Source of the DNA: Pyrrhoderma lamaoense
Lineage: Eukaryota; Basidiomycota; Agaricomycetes; Hymenochaetales; Hymenochaetaceae
DNA length: 64,000 nt
NCBI GenBank assembly: GCA_002794735.1
Contig: NBAZ01000004.1
Coordinates: 1,178,001-1,242,000, forward strand
Direction: 5' to 3'
The position numbers and the translations under genes were made by a program. Under the pieces are notes generated by a model. It saw nothing but the letters and a program-made list of their open reading frames with translations, was not told the origin of the DNA and ran no database searches. Position 1 is the first letter of the stretch. Every line of letters begins with the position of its first letter. Of this stretch, positions 34,307 to 43,879 are shown piece after piece.

Positions 34307-35336
34307 CTAGTGCTTCTCCTTCATTATCGTTGCTGATCGGGGTACTTCCGCAGTAGTAGTAGTAGTAGTAGTAGTAGCAGTAGTGTTAGTAGATCCAGAT
34401 CCAGACGAAGCCTTCTCCCCTGATTTTTCGACTCCCTCTCCGACTCCCTCTCCTCCCTTTGACTCATCCTTTTTCTCCGTTATTTTCGACTTTGTGTCTA
34501 CCTTCGTACCCTCTTCCTCCGAAGAATCCTCCCAGTTCTCCGCAATAGCTTTATCTAGAGCAGCTTGTTTATCAGCTTGCTTCTTTGCCTTCTGTTTAGC
34601 CTTCTTCGCTGCGTTCTTTGATTTAGACCCATCAGCTCCCGCCCCTGCGACTGTACCCACTCCTCCGCTTGCATCTGTACCTGTTCTTGCACCTGCGCCC
34701 AAGACAGTACGAGACCCAGGAGGAGCCCAACCTGGTATATGCCCAGCAGTCCTGTTAGCTTTACTTTGTTCTGCTTGTTGTTGTCGTGCGCTGCGGAAGA
34801 GCTTTACGTCCTCTTGGGGTGTGAAGCCTGGCCGGATCCTTAGCTGTTTTCGGACGCTACATATGGATCGTGGATGAGTGCAAAGGTGTATGGATATATG
34901 AGGATGTGTATGTCAGTGTTGTACATGATGTGGTGATGGAGATGATGGATGAATGTGATTGAGGAGGTATATATGAGATGAAGGAAGCAAGAAAAAAAGA
35001 GGTATTTGATCGATGGTGAGGAACGAATGCAGTAACAGCCATCGACGTAGACATAACAGAGGTTGCAAGCAGACCATCGATTGTAGTAGTATGATGGGAT
35101 AGAGACCCCAATCATTTTCAGGATCGAATGTCACAGAGTATGTGATATGCATATGGATTTGAAAAAAAAAGTAGGCATGATTAGAACAGACCATAATTCT
35201 GAAAGAAATTTGCTTTAAAGAAAGGAGCTCACGATCCATCTGCACGTCTCGATTCTGGTATGACCCTCTCTAGAGTCTTTGGGTCGACTGCTATACCCGA
35301 TATTGTTTTGTTTGGGTTGATATCTGGCTTTGACAT
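34307..35336 (-). CDS. PYM/WIBG-like Mago-Y14 binding protein
   Basis: PYM binds the Mago-Y14 core of the exon junction complex on cytoplasmic mRNA and removes it during translation. Exons 35233-35336 and 34307-34856 are in phase and give 217 residues. The N-terminal Mago-binding motif is well kept: SGIAVDPKTLERVIPESRR, ADGS, then across the intron VRKQLRIRPGFTPQEDVKLF. A PGWAPPGS segment follows, then Lys-rich KKAKQKAKKQADKQ and a Ser/Thr/Gly/Glu tail with a poly-threonine run from an ACT repeat. The intron (34857-35232) is 376 bases, several times the usual length in this window. Presence of PYM implies an active exon junction complex, fitting the high intron load. Confidence 0.88.
34351..34386. 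repeat. GTA trinucleotide microsatellite in PYM coding exon
   Basis: About ten tandem GTA/GCA units on the plus strand, read on the minus strand as a poly-threonine tract near the PYM C-terminus. Confidence 0.8.
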
Positions 35337-36360
35337 TCTTTATGCTCTTCTTGTCTCCGCTAATGGGGTTGAAGTCAAGTGTCGGTATGAGCCACGGATA
35401 AGAAACTGAGCAAGTGTATATGTATGCGTTTACGTTCGACTGGGGGTGTTTGGCAAGTGATTTGTAACAGGAGAAGTGAGAAGAAAGAAAAGAGAAATGA
35501 GGCTGTCCTTTCAGCCTCAAAGAACTGTGTAGAAGACAAACAGAACAAAAAAAGGGAGGTGATTGTCAGGAAATAGAAAAGAGTTTGCTTTATATTTATA
35601 ATTTATATACGCATATATAAAGTTCAAGCCCTTCACGCCGAGCTGGCGGCGATAACTCAGTAATAATAATGAATTTGTTGACATATTAAGTATTGTCGAT
35701 CCAAGCTATAAGATAGTTGATGCTAAGCTTGGATAGGCTTGTCTGAGGCCCTTGTGTGCTTGTAATGTACTGGAATTAGCCTCGCATCGCAACTGAGCTC
35801 CCGCATGTACAGCATATTGATATTGACATTGACATCAGAAAAACGTAATATCGGATACTGTGTTTTCTTGTAAGTACTCTATGGATTCTATGTATGTATA
35901 ATAGATATTGCATCTGTGTAGTAGATGATCAGATAGATATGATTAAGTATATATCAATCGATACTACAGGACTTCGAAGTCAGGAAAGAGGCATTGAGTG
36001 CTGATGAAGAAAGTTTGAAAGGAAGTTTGGGGAAAAGAGATTAAAATAGGTTCGTAATTTCGTTACCGAGGATAAGGGAAAATAGAGGCCATATAAAAAT
36101 GGAGACGTTACAAGGGCATAAATATAAAAAGAATAGAAAAGAGGATAAAAAAGGAACAAGATCAGTGTTTCTCTGGTCTTCATGGTGGATAAGTGGTATA
36201 CAAGAAACAATTGTATCAATCATCATGGATCATGGGCCATGGCTTCTCTACGCCGTCGCATCGTAACATCGTTATCATCGAATCCCGACCATTAAATTAT
36301 CGCATTATTGTGGCTATTTAAACCTATTCATCCCACCATCCACCGGATGTCTTGACGAAA
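35337..36360. other. about 1 kb without a recognised gene
   Basis: Upstream of PYM and downstream of the His/Tyr-rich gene, both leftward. Contains A/T tracts and polypurine runs; frames are short and unsupported. Likely PYM promoter plus 3' untranslated sequence. Confidence 0.45.
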
Positions 36361-37026
36361 TCACACTGCATATATATGCCGTCCCTTATCATCATGTCGT
36401 CGTCCAGTATCATGCATGCTACGACTGCGTACGTGGCCGTTAGTTGTCTTTCCACTATCATGGTAGCGAGTATGCCCCAATCCAAACATCCATTTCAGTC
36501 GCTCGCCGAGAGTCGGTCGCTATAAAATCCATGAGTCATAAAAAAAGATGAAATTTAAGAGATAGTTTAGTGATTGATTTTATCCCCCGAAACAAGATTC
36601 AAGTGCGATACTAGGACTAATACTCACGTGACTAGAATGGTGATGGTGGTGGCTCCGAGAGCTGTCACTCACGTAGTAGTTACCACTACCAGTACCGTGG
36701 CCCGATCCGTAGTTGTAATAATTTCCGTAGCCAGTTGGTGTCACGTAATGAGGCTGTCTGGATGAATGGTGGTGATGGTGATGACGGGAGGAATGACTCG
36801 TTGAAGGGTAGTAATGTCCATTTCCGTATGTACTATAACCCGTTCCGTATACACCTTGGTTTCCATAGGCTGTGGAAGTGTAGGCCGGATAGTAAGATTG
36901 ACGATGAGTCGAGTACGTTGGCGTACGAGAGTGGTGAGTGTGATGCGTTGGAGTATATGCATGTGAATGATACGAGTGTCTACGCGAAGGATAGACAGCG
37001 GTATGAGTTGGTGCGTACGTTGGCAT
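36361..37026 (-). CDS. small His/Tyr/Ser-rich protein
   Basis: Exons 36628-37026 and 36361-36519 are in phase and give 185 residues. The first exon codes a low-complexity protein dominated by His, Tyr, Ser, Thr and Gly, with a run of six histidines and a further run of five; it lacks Lys and acidic residues almost entirely. The second exon codes a more ordinary, basic end: RPTLGERLKWMFGLGHTRYH and RRHDDKGRHIYAV. That end piece resembles small basidiomycete proteins I recall without function. The His clusters could bind Zn, Ni or Cu, or drive condensation at low pH; neither is shown. Confidence 0.7.
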
Positions 37027-37903
37027 CTTCGTCTTCAGAGAGTCGTCTGTGATGATAGGTAGCAGAGATATTTTGATAGAAGTATGCGCGATAAGATCTT
37101 GTGGTGGGTATTTGTGGAAAAGTATCTAGAGAAAAGATCGTGTCTAAAAAATCATCAAGGAGCTCGTCTATTTATCTTATCCACAAACAATGGGAAATGC
37201 CATGTTAAAAAGTGGAGTATTCCCTTTTCGGAGTCATCGACCGTCGGGACGGTATAGCATTGGATAACTTAGGGCAGTGTTTTTCTTTCTGCATTGTTCT
37301 ATTTTTCCGTGTGATGATTCTCTCCTTAAATAGGAAAAAAAAGAGGCTAATCAACCAGGGCCTAAAAAATGCTGAAGCACGAAAAGCTAGCTTCTTACCA
37401 ATCTAGTAGCTTCGAGCGGTTGCTTTGGCCATTAGCCATTTTCCCCTCTTCGTTCTTGATATGCTTAGCACCGGCTCTCAGAAAGGAGTCAAGCCACTGA
37501 TCTGGCGCACGCGTCATGGCCATCTCATCCCGTTAGTAATATAAATGCGGGGCCATTTCCAGTGCTAGGCTCCAATGATATGACAATAAAATCATCAAAT
37601 AATCAAAAGATCTGTTTTGGTGGACCCGCGTTTTCTTATGAAAAAGGACTAAGCGTCTATAGCAGATCCGGTAGAACATGTGCCACGCAGACCTCCACTT
37701 CATCACAAATAATTGTGGATTAAATTTGAGTCCATTTGAAAACTTCCTCCACTAAGTGTGTTTAGAAGCTCTTTCCCCGTCATTTTAAGGATTTTGTTCA
37801 CCGATGAATACCTTACTCTCTAATTTTGTCTTTACCCTGATATAAAATTATACTTCTTAAAACTAGGGTTGGTTGTGTTGTATATGAAATTCTACCTTCC
37901 CCG
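37027..37903. other. about 0.9 kb without a recognised gene
   Basis: Upstream of the His/Tyr-rich gene and downstream of GPN3. No frame of interest; short inverted AT-rich patches only. A large promoter region for the His/Tyr-rich gene is the simplest reading. Confidence 0.45.
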
Positions 37904-39228
37904 TCACTCCATATCTGCGAAGTCTCCCTCATCCATATCATGGGGCTGAATTCATAAAACAGAATCGAACGTCAGCGAGAAAAGCGAGATAGATATAGAT
38001 CTACGTTATACTGACCTCCTTAGGTTCTTCGTCTTCCCCATACTGCATAACGTAGTCAACATGCGAAACAATGGTTTCAAGAGATTCCGTAGATGTAAGG
38101 TCCAAAGGTAAAAAGGACACCAAAGGATGGTCCTCAATCTAGACCAAACTAGAATTAGGGGGAAACAGCAGAGTCCAGGTCTTGAGTTAACACATACTAG
38201 CTGTACAATTGCCTGATTTAGTGAATGGAACCGTGGATTGCTACTCTCTGGCTGACCCGGCGCAGATGCTAATAGTAGTGGATCGGGATCCAGATATCTA
38301 TACACACGCACATCAAGCGCAGCAAAGTAATAATAAGTCAATATCACGGTAGGACGAAGATCGAAGCTGGTTATATATCAACTTCCTTTCGACTCACCTC
38401 GCTATATTTCGCCGCTTGCGTATACCATTCCGTCCTGCTGTTGGGTCATCTGCCTTTCCAGAGACCAGATCCATCTTCGTCATGATATTAATCCAGGGTA
38501 CTTCTAAGTTCACCATCGAAGACATGGCAGACAACACACCACTAAGCGGGAGAAGTCATGTTGAGTCACAAACAGAAGGAAGGGGAATGAAGAGAATATA
38601 CGGCCAATACAGTAAGGGGCACAACTGCTGACCTGAAAAATTTATATCGGTCTTCCATGAATTGCGATTCGAGGAGATAGGTAGCACATATGCGGATACC
38701 AAGGCGACTTAGATTTGACACGAGTGTTGGGAAGATATTATAATGTGTATATAATTCGATTTGACCTAGGAGGCAATTTGGTAAAAGACATGTCAACTGA
38801 TGCGTGGCGGGCAAGATAGAGGCTCTACTTACCAGGGCAATCAAAGATAAGATAGTCGTTTTCAAAATCCCCAATCTCCTCTTCCAGCCAGTCCATGTTT
38901 TGTAAGAGGTATCTACAAGTCGCGAAGAGTAAGATACATAAGATCAATCCACGTCCGTTTGTAGTACTCTCAGCACACTCACTCACTCGAAGCAGTAGAT
39001 CAAACCTCCATTAGGCCCATATCCAAGTTCAGACATGACATCTTCCAGACTGATTAAGTCTCGAATGTCAATACTAGGGTCGTATTCAAACGACGCTGGG
39101 TCTGCAGCAGGATCAAGGTTTACAAGGTGACCAGTCCGTTTCGAACTTTGAAGGTGAGTCATGAAGGAACGACAAAATGTCGATTTTCCTGCCCCAGCAG
39201 GGCCCGTTACTAGAACTGCATACCGCAT
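37904..39228 (-). CDS. GPN3: GPN-loop GTPase 3
   Basis: GPN3 works with GPN1/Npa3 in assembly and nuclear import of RNA polymerases II and III. The gene is split into several exons; joined in phase they read [17 protein letters not shown] (G1), [23 protein letters not shown], the family-defining GPNGG insertion, [34 protein letters not shown] (G3), [20 protein letters not shown] (G4), [15 protein letters not shown] and [15 protein letters not shown], with a last exon [13 protein letters not shown] ending at 37904. All these match GPN3 rather than GPN1 or GPN2 (short C-terminus ending in acidic residues). No frame break seen. Confidence 0.94.
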
Positions 39229-39413
39229 CTCTCTTCAGATAGACTTCAAAGATCAAGTTTGAATATGCATAAGTGGAGGTTTAGAGTCAAAGAGCCATAG
39301 TACTAAAAGTAGATTTGCGTTTTACGTTATAAATTTTATTACATATGCAATTATTATAAAGGTACTAAAGATAGCATTTGTTCAATAAATTATAGTTTTT
39401 TTCGCATATGATT

Positions 39414-41013
39414 TCACCAGCTGGCTCCGACATTTTTTCCCGATAGAATACAGTCACCAAGACTGACGCCATCTACACTAGCTCCAATCACTTCAAGACG
39501 TCCTTTCCAAGGCCCGTTCTTGAGCTCCGTCCGCAATTCAGTAATCCTATCCATATGTCCAACTATGGGAAGTGGAATACATTGCTCATGTTGCAGTGCT
39601 TCATAGTATACAGGCCAAGGCAGGCGGGCGCCCTTGCGCAAGTGATTGATTGGAGAAAGATGATGCTGAAGCTGAGAGAGTATGTTCTCCATTTTCATGT
39701 GCGCCGAATTGAGCGCGTATGGACCACCGAGCATGACGGTCAACTTTGTAAACCCAGGAGAGCCACTATCCTGTGCCCGAGGGAACATGAATCGAATACT
39801 GTTCCTAGGATACCCACGTTTGACATTTGGTACCCCTTTTCGGGTCTAGGAACGAGATACCCGAATCCTGGGGGTGAATGGGACGGTTTGATGGAGGAAA
39901 TACAATATTCATGACGGTAACGGAAGACATCGGATTAGCAGTAAGATGAGGTAACTGGCTCACGGAAGAGGTCAGTGATTTGAGCTTTGCCAAAGGTAAT
40001 GCAGAAACAACACGGGAAACATCGAATTTTTCCCCAGAGGCTAGCGTAACCTATCAAAATTAAAGTTGTTATACTGATCTATATACCAAGTTAAAGAGAT
40101 TACCTCGATAGTATTTGATTCGTTATTTGGGTTCAGTTTTTTTACTTCCGAATTGGAGAGTATTGTTACATTCTGGGCAGCATTCAAAGCGCTCTTTAGT
40201 GCTCTAGCCAGTGTCTCCATGCCATCTACGAAGGAGAATACTGCAGCATTTTGTAATAGATCTTGCGTCTCTCCTAAATCAAATCCAGTAGATATATCTT
40301 CGGATTTCTTTGATGTAAGAAGACCCCGCACAATGCTCCCATTCCCTCGTTCTTCTGCTTCATATAAAATTGGGAAAGCAGCCCTCGTACTTATAAGTCG
40401 AGAATCGGCGCCGTAGATACCATGTACCAAGGCACTTCCAAATATGCGTTCCACCTTTGGACCGAAGCGGCGTGTTATTAATGAGCTCAGAGATTCGTCA
40501 TCTACTCCTGCTGGTCTATTTCTTCGGTATAAGGTTTCGGCAATTATTGCAGGTGCGATTATAGACGAGGTATATGGTGCTTTTAGAATTGACAATGGGA
40601 CGCTGGTAGTCGAGTTAGCCCTGGACGACCAGGTATATGTAAGAAACGATCCCTTGCTGCAGGTGAAGATTTATGTGTAGTGATAAGAGATGGTTGAAGA
40701 TTTAGGACATTTATCTATATCTTCCGCTCCTTTTAGACCCCATACATCTTGTATACCAAATATAAAAACTCACCAGTTCCAGAACTGCTTTACTATTAGG
40801 TCGCAGCGTCCTAGGTCCCGCTTCTAACAACATTGTCGCTTTATTTCCATCGTTGTCCTTCACTTCCACACGTCTACTTCTGATCCATCCACCTTCACGA
40901 GCTGACTTTTCCAGTAATATGATTCTAGCTTGAGGGAAACGCCGTGAAAGATGAAATGCTGCACTCAGTCCAGATATACCTCCACCAACAACTGCTATAG
41001 ATTTAGGAGCCAT
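39414..41013 (-). CDS. HEM14: protoporphyrinogen oxidase (needs about +2 bases)
   Basis: Oxidises protoporphyrinogen IX to protoporphyrin IX, the next-to-last heme step, on the outer face of the inner mitochondrial membrane. The N-terminus carries the FAD dinucleotide-binding motif IAVVGGGISGLSAAFHLSRR and a matching EKSAREGGWIRS, then LEAGPRTLRP. The middle exon has FGPKVERIFGSALVHGIYGAD and SFVDGMETLARAL. The C-terminal part has FPPSNRPIHP, GFGYLVPRPEKGYQMSNVGI, LGTVFDS, MFPRAQ, TKLTVMLGGPYA, LPWPVYYEALQHEQCIPL and ASVDGVSLGDCILSG. Two frame changes are needed: at the C run of CACCCCCAGG (39870-39874) and near GATTC/ATG (about 39787-39793); both are -1 relative to the family. Otherwise the gene looks complete. 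Single-letter start context gives ATG at 41013. Confidence 0.85.
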
Positions 41014-41447
41014 ATCAACTTATGTGGGCGATCCCCACAATAGAAGGAGGGGTTGCGGAAATCTTCGAGAGTTACAGGACCTGGTCGTGAAATCGCTTAC
41101 ATGTCAAGTCGGATTTTTGCTTCGGAACGGCAGGAAATCGTGAGAAACAATTAATTCCACTTTCAATTTGCGATGAAGTTCAAAAATGTCTCTTTGGCGT
41201 ATAAGTACAGATCTTAGGTGCATATTTATTAAGGCGATACTACTTTTAAAAACATGGATATCTGAGCCAGATGACTTCAGTTGAAGGCATCTAGAAAGTC
41301 TTGCAATGAAGCTGAGAAACCAGACAATAATAATACAATGTGTTTCTGATACAAGATTATATAGCTGATCATGGGCAATAGCTAAACTCAGCTTCTGTAT
41401 TGTAGAGATATAGAATTACTGGCTTGGTGAGATAATTGTTCACTAAC
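41014..41447. other. intergenic stretch
   Basis: Promoter side of HEM14 and 3' flank of COA5, both leftward. No gene recognised. Confidence 0.5.
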
Positions 41448-41781
41448 CTATGGTTTGAATGGTGGTGGTATACCAGATGAAGAGTCCTTGGGAGGTAATG
41501 GAAGATAACCGGGATTATTTCCTCTGAACCGTTTTCTCATGTCGAGCTTTGCGATAAGTCATGGTTTAATAGTTGTAACCAATTCCTGAATTCATTAAGT
41601 TGCTCACCATTCCCCGTTTGCAATTAAAAAGTGTAGTACGGATAGATTTACATTCATCCGGCAATTCCTCCAAGTGATTCCGCAAACATTCGGAAGGAAG
41701 ATGCCCTTGCTTAAGGACACAATCCGAGCGCATTAGACATTCCTTGAGTAGATCAACGAGGTCCTGACATGAAGAGGACAT
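41448..41781 (-). CDS. PET191: cytochrome c oxidase assembly factor Coa5/Pet191
   Basis: A twin CX9C protein of the mitochondrial intermembrane space needed for complex IV assembly. Exons 41608-41781 and 41448-41546 give 90 residues. The first exon reads MSSSCQDLVDLLKECLMRS, DCVLKQGHLPSECLRNH, ELPDECKSIRTTLFNCKRGM, with cysteines spaced in the CX9C pattern; the second exon starts LDMRKRFRGNNPGY, the family's C-terminal signature, and ends in a Pro-rich tail. The start lies 98 bases from the divergent IBA57 start. Confidence 0.95.
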
Positions 41782-41879
41782 AATGGTTCAGGTGTAAGGT
41801 TAGCAAAGCGGAGGACGAGGTTTTCCTCCGCGTCTAACCGAATCGGAGCAATAAGATTGGCCTCCTTACTCTTCAAACC
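41782..41879. promoter_or_regulatory. very short divergent promoter of COA5 and IBA57
   Basis: 98 bases between opposed start codons of two mitochondrial assembly factors. Contains GGACGAGG and a CCGAATCGG near-palindrome; no known site assigned. Confidence 0.5.
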
Positions 41880-43155
41880 ATGCTTCCACCTACGGTCCGC
41901 CATCTACTACGGACAACACCCACGGTTGCAAGAGTACCAGACAGAGCTCTTGCTTATGTTTATGGGTCTCAGGCAACTGAATTCCTGAATGGCATACTTG
42001 CTTCTACCGTACCTAATCCTCCCCGAGGACCGTTTTTCTCCGGTTTTCTTCATGCTCAGGTATTTAGTACTCAATTTACTTAACGGTTATTGTGTCATTG
42101 AATAGAACTTCTAAGGGAAGAGTAATACATGATATTTTTGCTTACTATAAAAAATCACCCAAGGGGCACGACGGATATGTTCTTGAATATGATGACCGAC
42201 CTTCTGAGGCCCCACCATTTATTCCTACGCTAAAGAGGTTTATCTTGAGAAAGAAAGTTAGAGTTGAGGACGTCTCTTCTGAATACACCGTATGGTCAAT
42301 ATGGGGTTCTCGAAATGTAAATGAATGGGAATGTCCTCGGAAATGGACAAGAGCTCAAAGCGGTGTCATAGAACAGCGATGGGACAAGGAGGGAGACTGG
42401 CCTTGGAGTACTAATATACCAGACTCACTGTCCATCCGTGATAGAAGAGCTGTGGGTATGGGCCAACGAGTCCTCGTTCCTAGAGGCGAGATGCGTACGA
42501 ATCATTCGTGTTTTTCACATTGAAACCTTCTGACCCATTTCTAACTCCAGCAACTGAAGCCTCAGACCATGATGTTCTCGGGACGGATGCTTATACTCTT
42601 CATCGCATTTTACATGGGGTACCAGAAGGTATTGTAGATATGCCTCCCTTACAAGCATTTCCCATGGAGTCAAATCTTGATGTTATGGGTGGTTGTGAGT
42701 AACTAGACTATTGCACATGTATTATATAATGCTAATTTGAACGCAGTGGACTTTAGGAAGGGCTGCTATGTCGGACAAGAGCTTACGGTCCGCACTTATC
42801 ACACAGGTGTTCTCAGGAAACGAATTTTACCTGTTCAAATTACTGCGTAAGTCAAGTAATGGGCATCCTTATGGACTTATTATATTGATTTCTCGCCTAT
42901 AGTCTGACCGGTAATGATCAAGCACCAACTTCTCATAGTGAGATACAGCCTCAAATCTGCCAACAAGCTGGCGAGTCAAAACCTCGGATACGTGGTAATG
43001 GAAAGTTATTGAGCACTACTCAGGGAGTGGGGCTAGCACATCTGAGATTAGAACACGTAGACCTTGCAGATAGAGGGCTTTTAAACTTCCGAATAGGGGA
43101 AGATTGGACTCTCAAACCCTGGTGGCCTGATTGGTGGCCATCAGAATCAAAGTGA
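41880..43155 (+). CDS. IBA57: Iba57/Caf17-like mitochondrial Fe-S assembly protein
   Basis: Iba57 works with Isa1/Isa2 to make [4Fe-4S] clusters for aconitase and lipoate synthase in mitochondria. Exons 41880-42059, 42116-42494, 42551-42694, 42747-42846 and 42903-43155 are in phase and give 351 residues. The N-terminus ([19 protein letters not shown]) is presequence-like; [17 protein letters not shown] and [12 protein letters not shown] follow; the family signature is present as [19 protein letters not shown], with the key cysteine. The second intron uses a textbook CTAAC branch sequence and its removal gives [14 protein letters not shown]. The C-terminus ends [12 protein letters not shown]. 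The last [12 protein letters not shown] is the usual GcvT-fold strand. Confidence 0.94.
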
Positions 43156-43245
43156 TTGTGACATAAATAATAATGAATAGGTATCTTATATATGTATAAT
43201 ACTGGAGTAGCTGTAATCATAGTCTGAGAAATATAGGCGATTCAA

Positions 43246-43694
43246 TTATTTGGGGCACTGGACAACAACGGTAGAGAAGACATACTCTCCATCGTGGCTG
43301 ACGGAGACGAGAATATTTCCTACGGGATTGCTAACGCCAGAAATAGTCGGCTCGTAGATCAGGAAAGGCTTTGAACCAGGAGAATTGTCACCAAAACTAT
43401 AATATGAAAGCTCTTTCCAAGTAGGACGAACTTCAGGGTATAGTGCTTTATATGCCGCTTCTTTCACACTGAAGCTATTGTGCTTTCAGTATAATTTGTG
43501 AGAAGCTGAAGAAAGGTAACATGAGCTTACCGAACGGCTAAGAATCGGACAGAGTCACTACTCCTACTCTTCCAAGCATCTAACTCAGTGTGACTTAAAA
43601 TTCGGTGAGCAAAGCGTTCTGGCCCTCTGCGTGATATGAGAGATGCAATCCGAGGTAGATGGACTACATCTACGCCTATGCCGAGTATTGACAT
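43246..43694 (-). CDS. PPT2: holo-[acyl-carrier-protein] synthase (AcpS-type PPTase)
   Basis: Moves the 4'-phosphopantetheine arm from CoA to a serine of mitochondrial acyl carrier protein. Exons 43531-43694 and 43246-43474 give 130 residues, normal for AcpS. Visible motifs: N-terminal GIGVDVVHLPRI with the metal-binding aspartate; RFAKRILSHTEL; across the intron VRFSVKEAAYKALYP with the catalytic Glu-Ala-x-x-Lys core (KEAAYKAL); WKELSY; and the C-terminal VSVSHDGEYVFSTVVVQ strand. No cleavable presequence is obvious. Divergent from ELP2 with 185 bases between starts. Confidence 0.93.
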
Positions 43695-43879
43695 TTAGGA
43701 ATAAATCGACGACATGTGAGTGGTTAGTGAAGCATCGTCGCGTCCTAATTTTCCTAGTCAATTATGTTCTCCGCATATAACCATCATTTTTCAAATCAGT
43801 CATCTACAAAACTTAGACTGGCTTTCATGACTCAAAAGTAAAGAGTATCGTACGTATTTCTGTAAGCCTATCATTAGAC
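43695..43879. promoter_or_regulatory. divergent promoter of PPT2 and ELP2
   Basis: 185 bases between opposed starts. No specific motif assigned. Confidence 0.45.

Noticed and set aside
34383..34877. Plus-strand Pro/Ser/Asp-rich frame of 164 codons
   Set aside because: Antisense of PYM, whose Mago-binding motif and splice phase are clear.
42508..42550. IBA57 segment KPSDPFLTP read as coding
   Set aside because: This is inside a 56-base intron with a CTAAC branch sequence; splicing joins GEM to PTEAS in phase.
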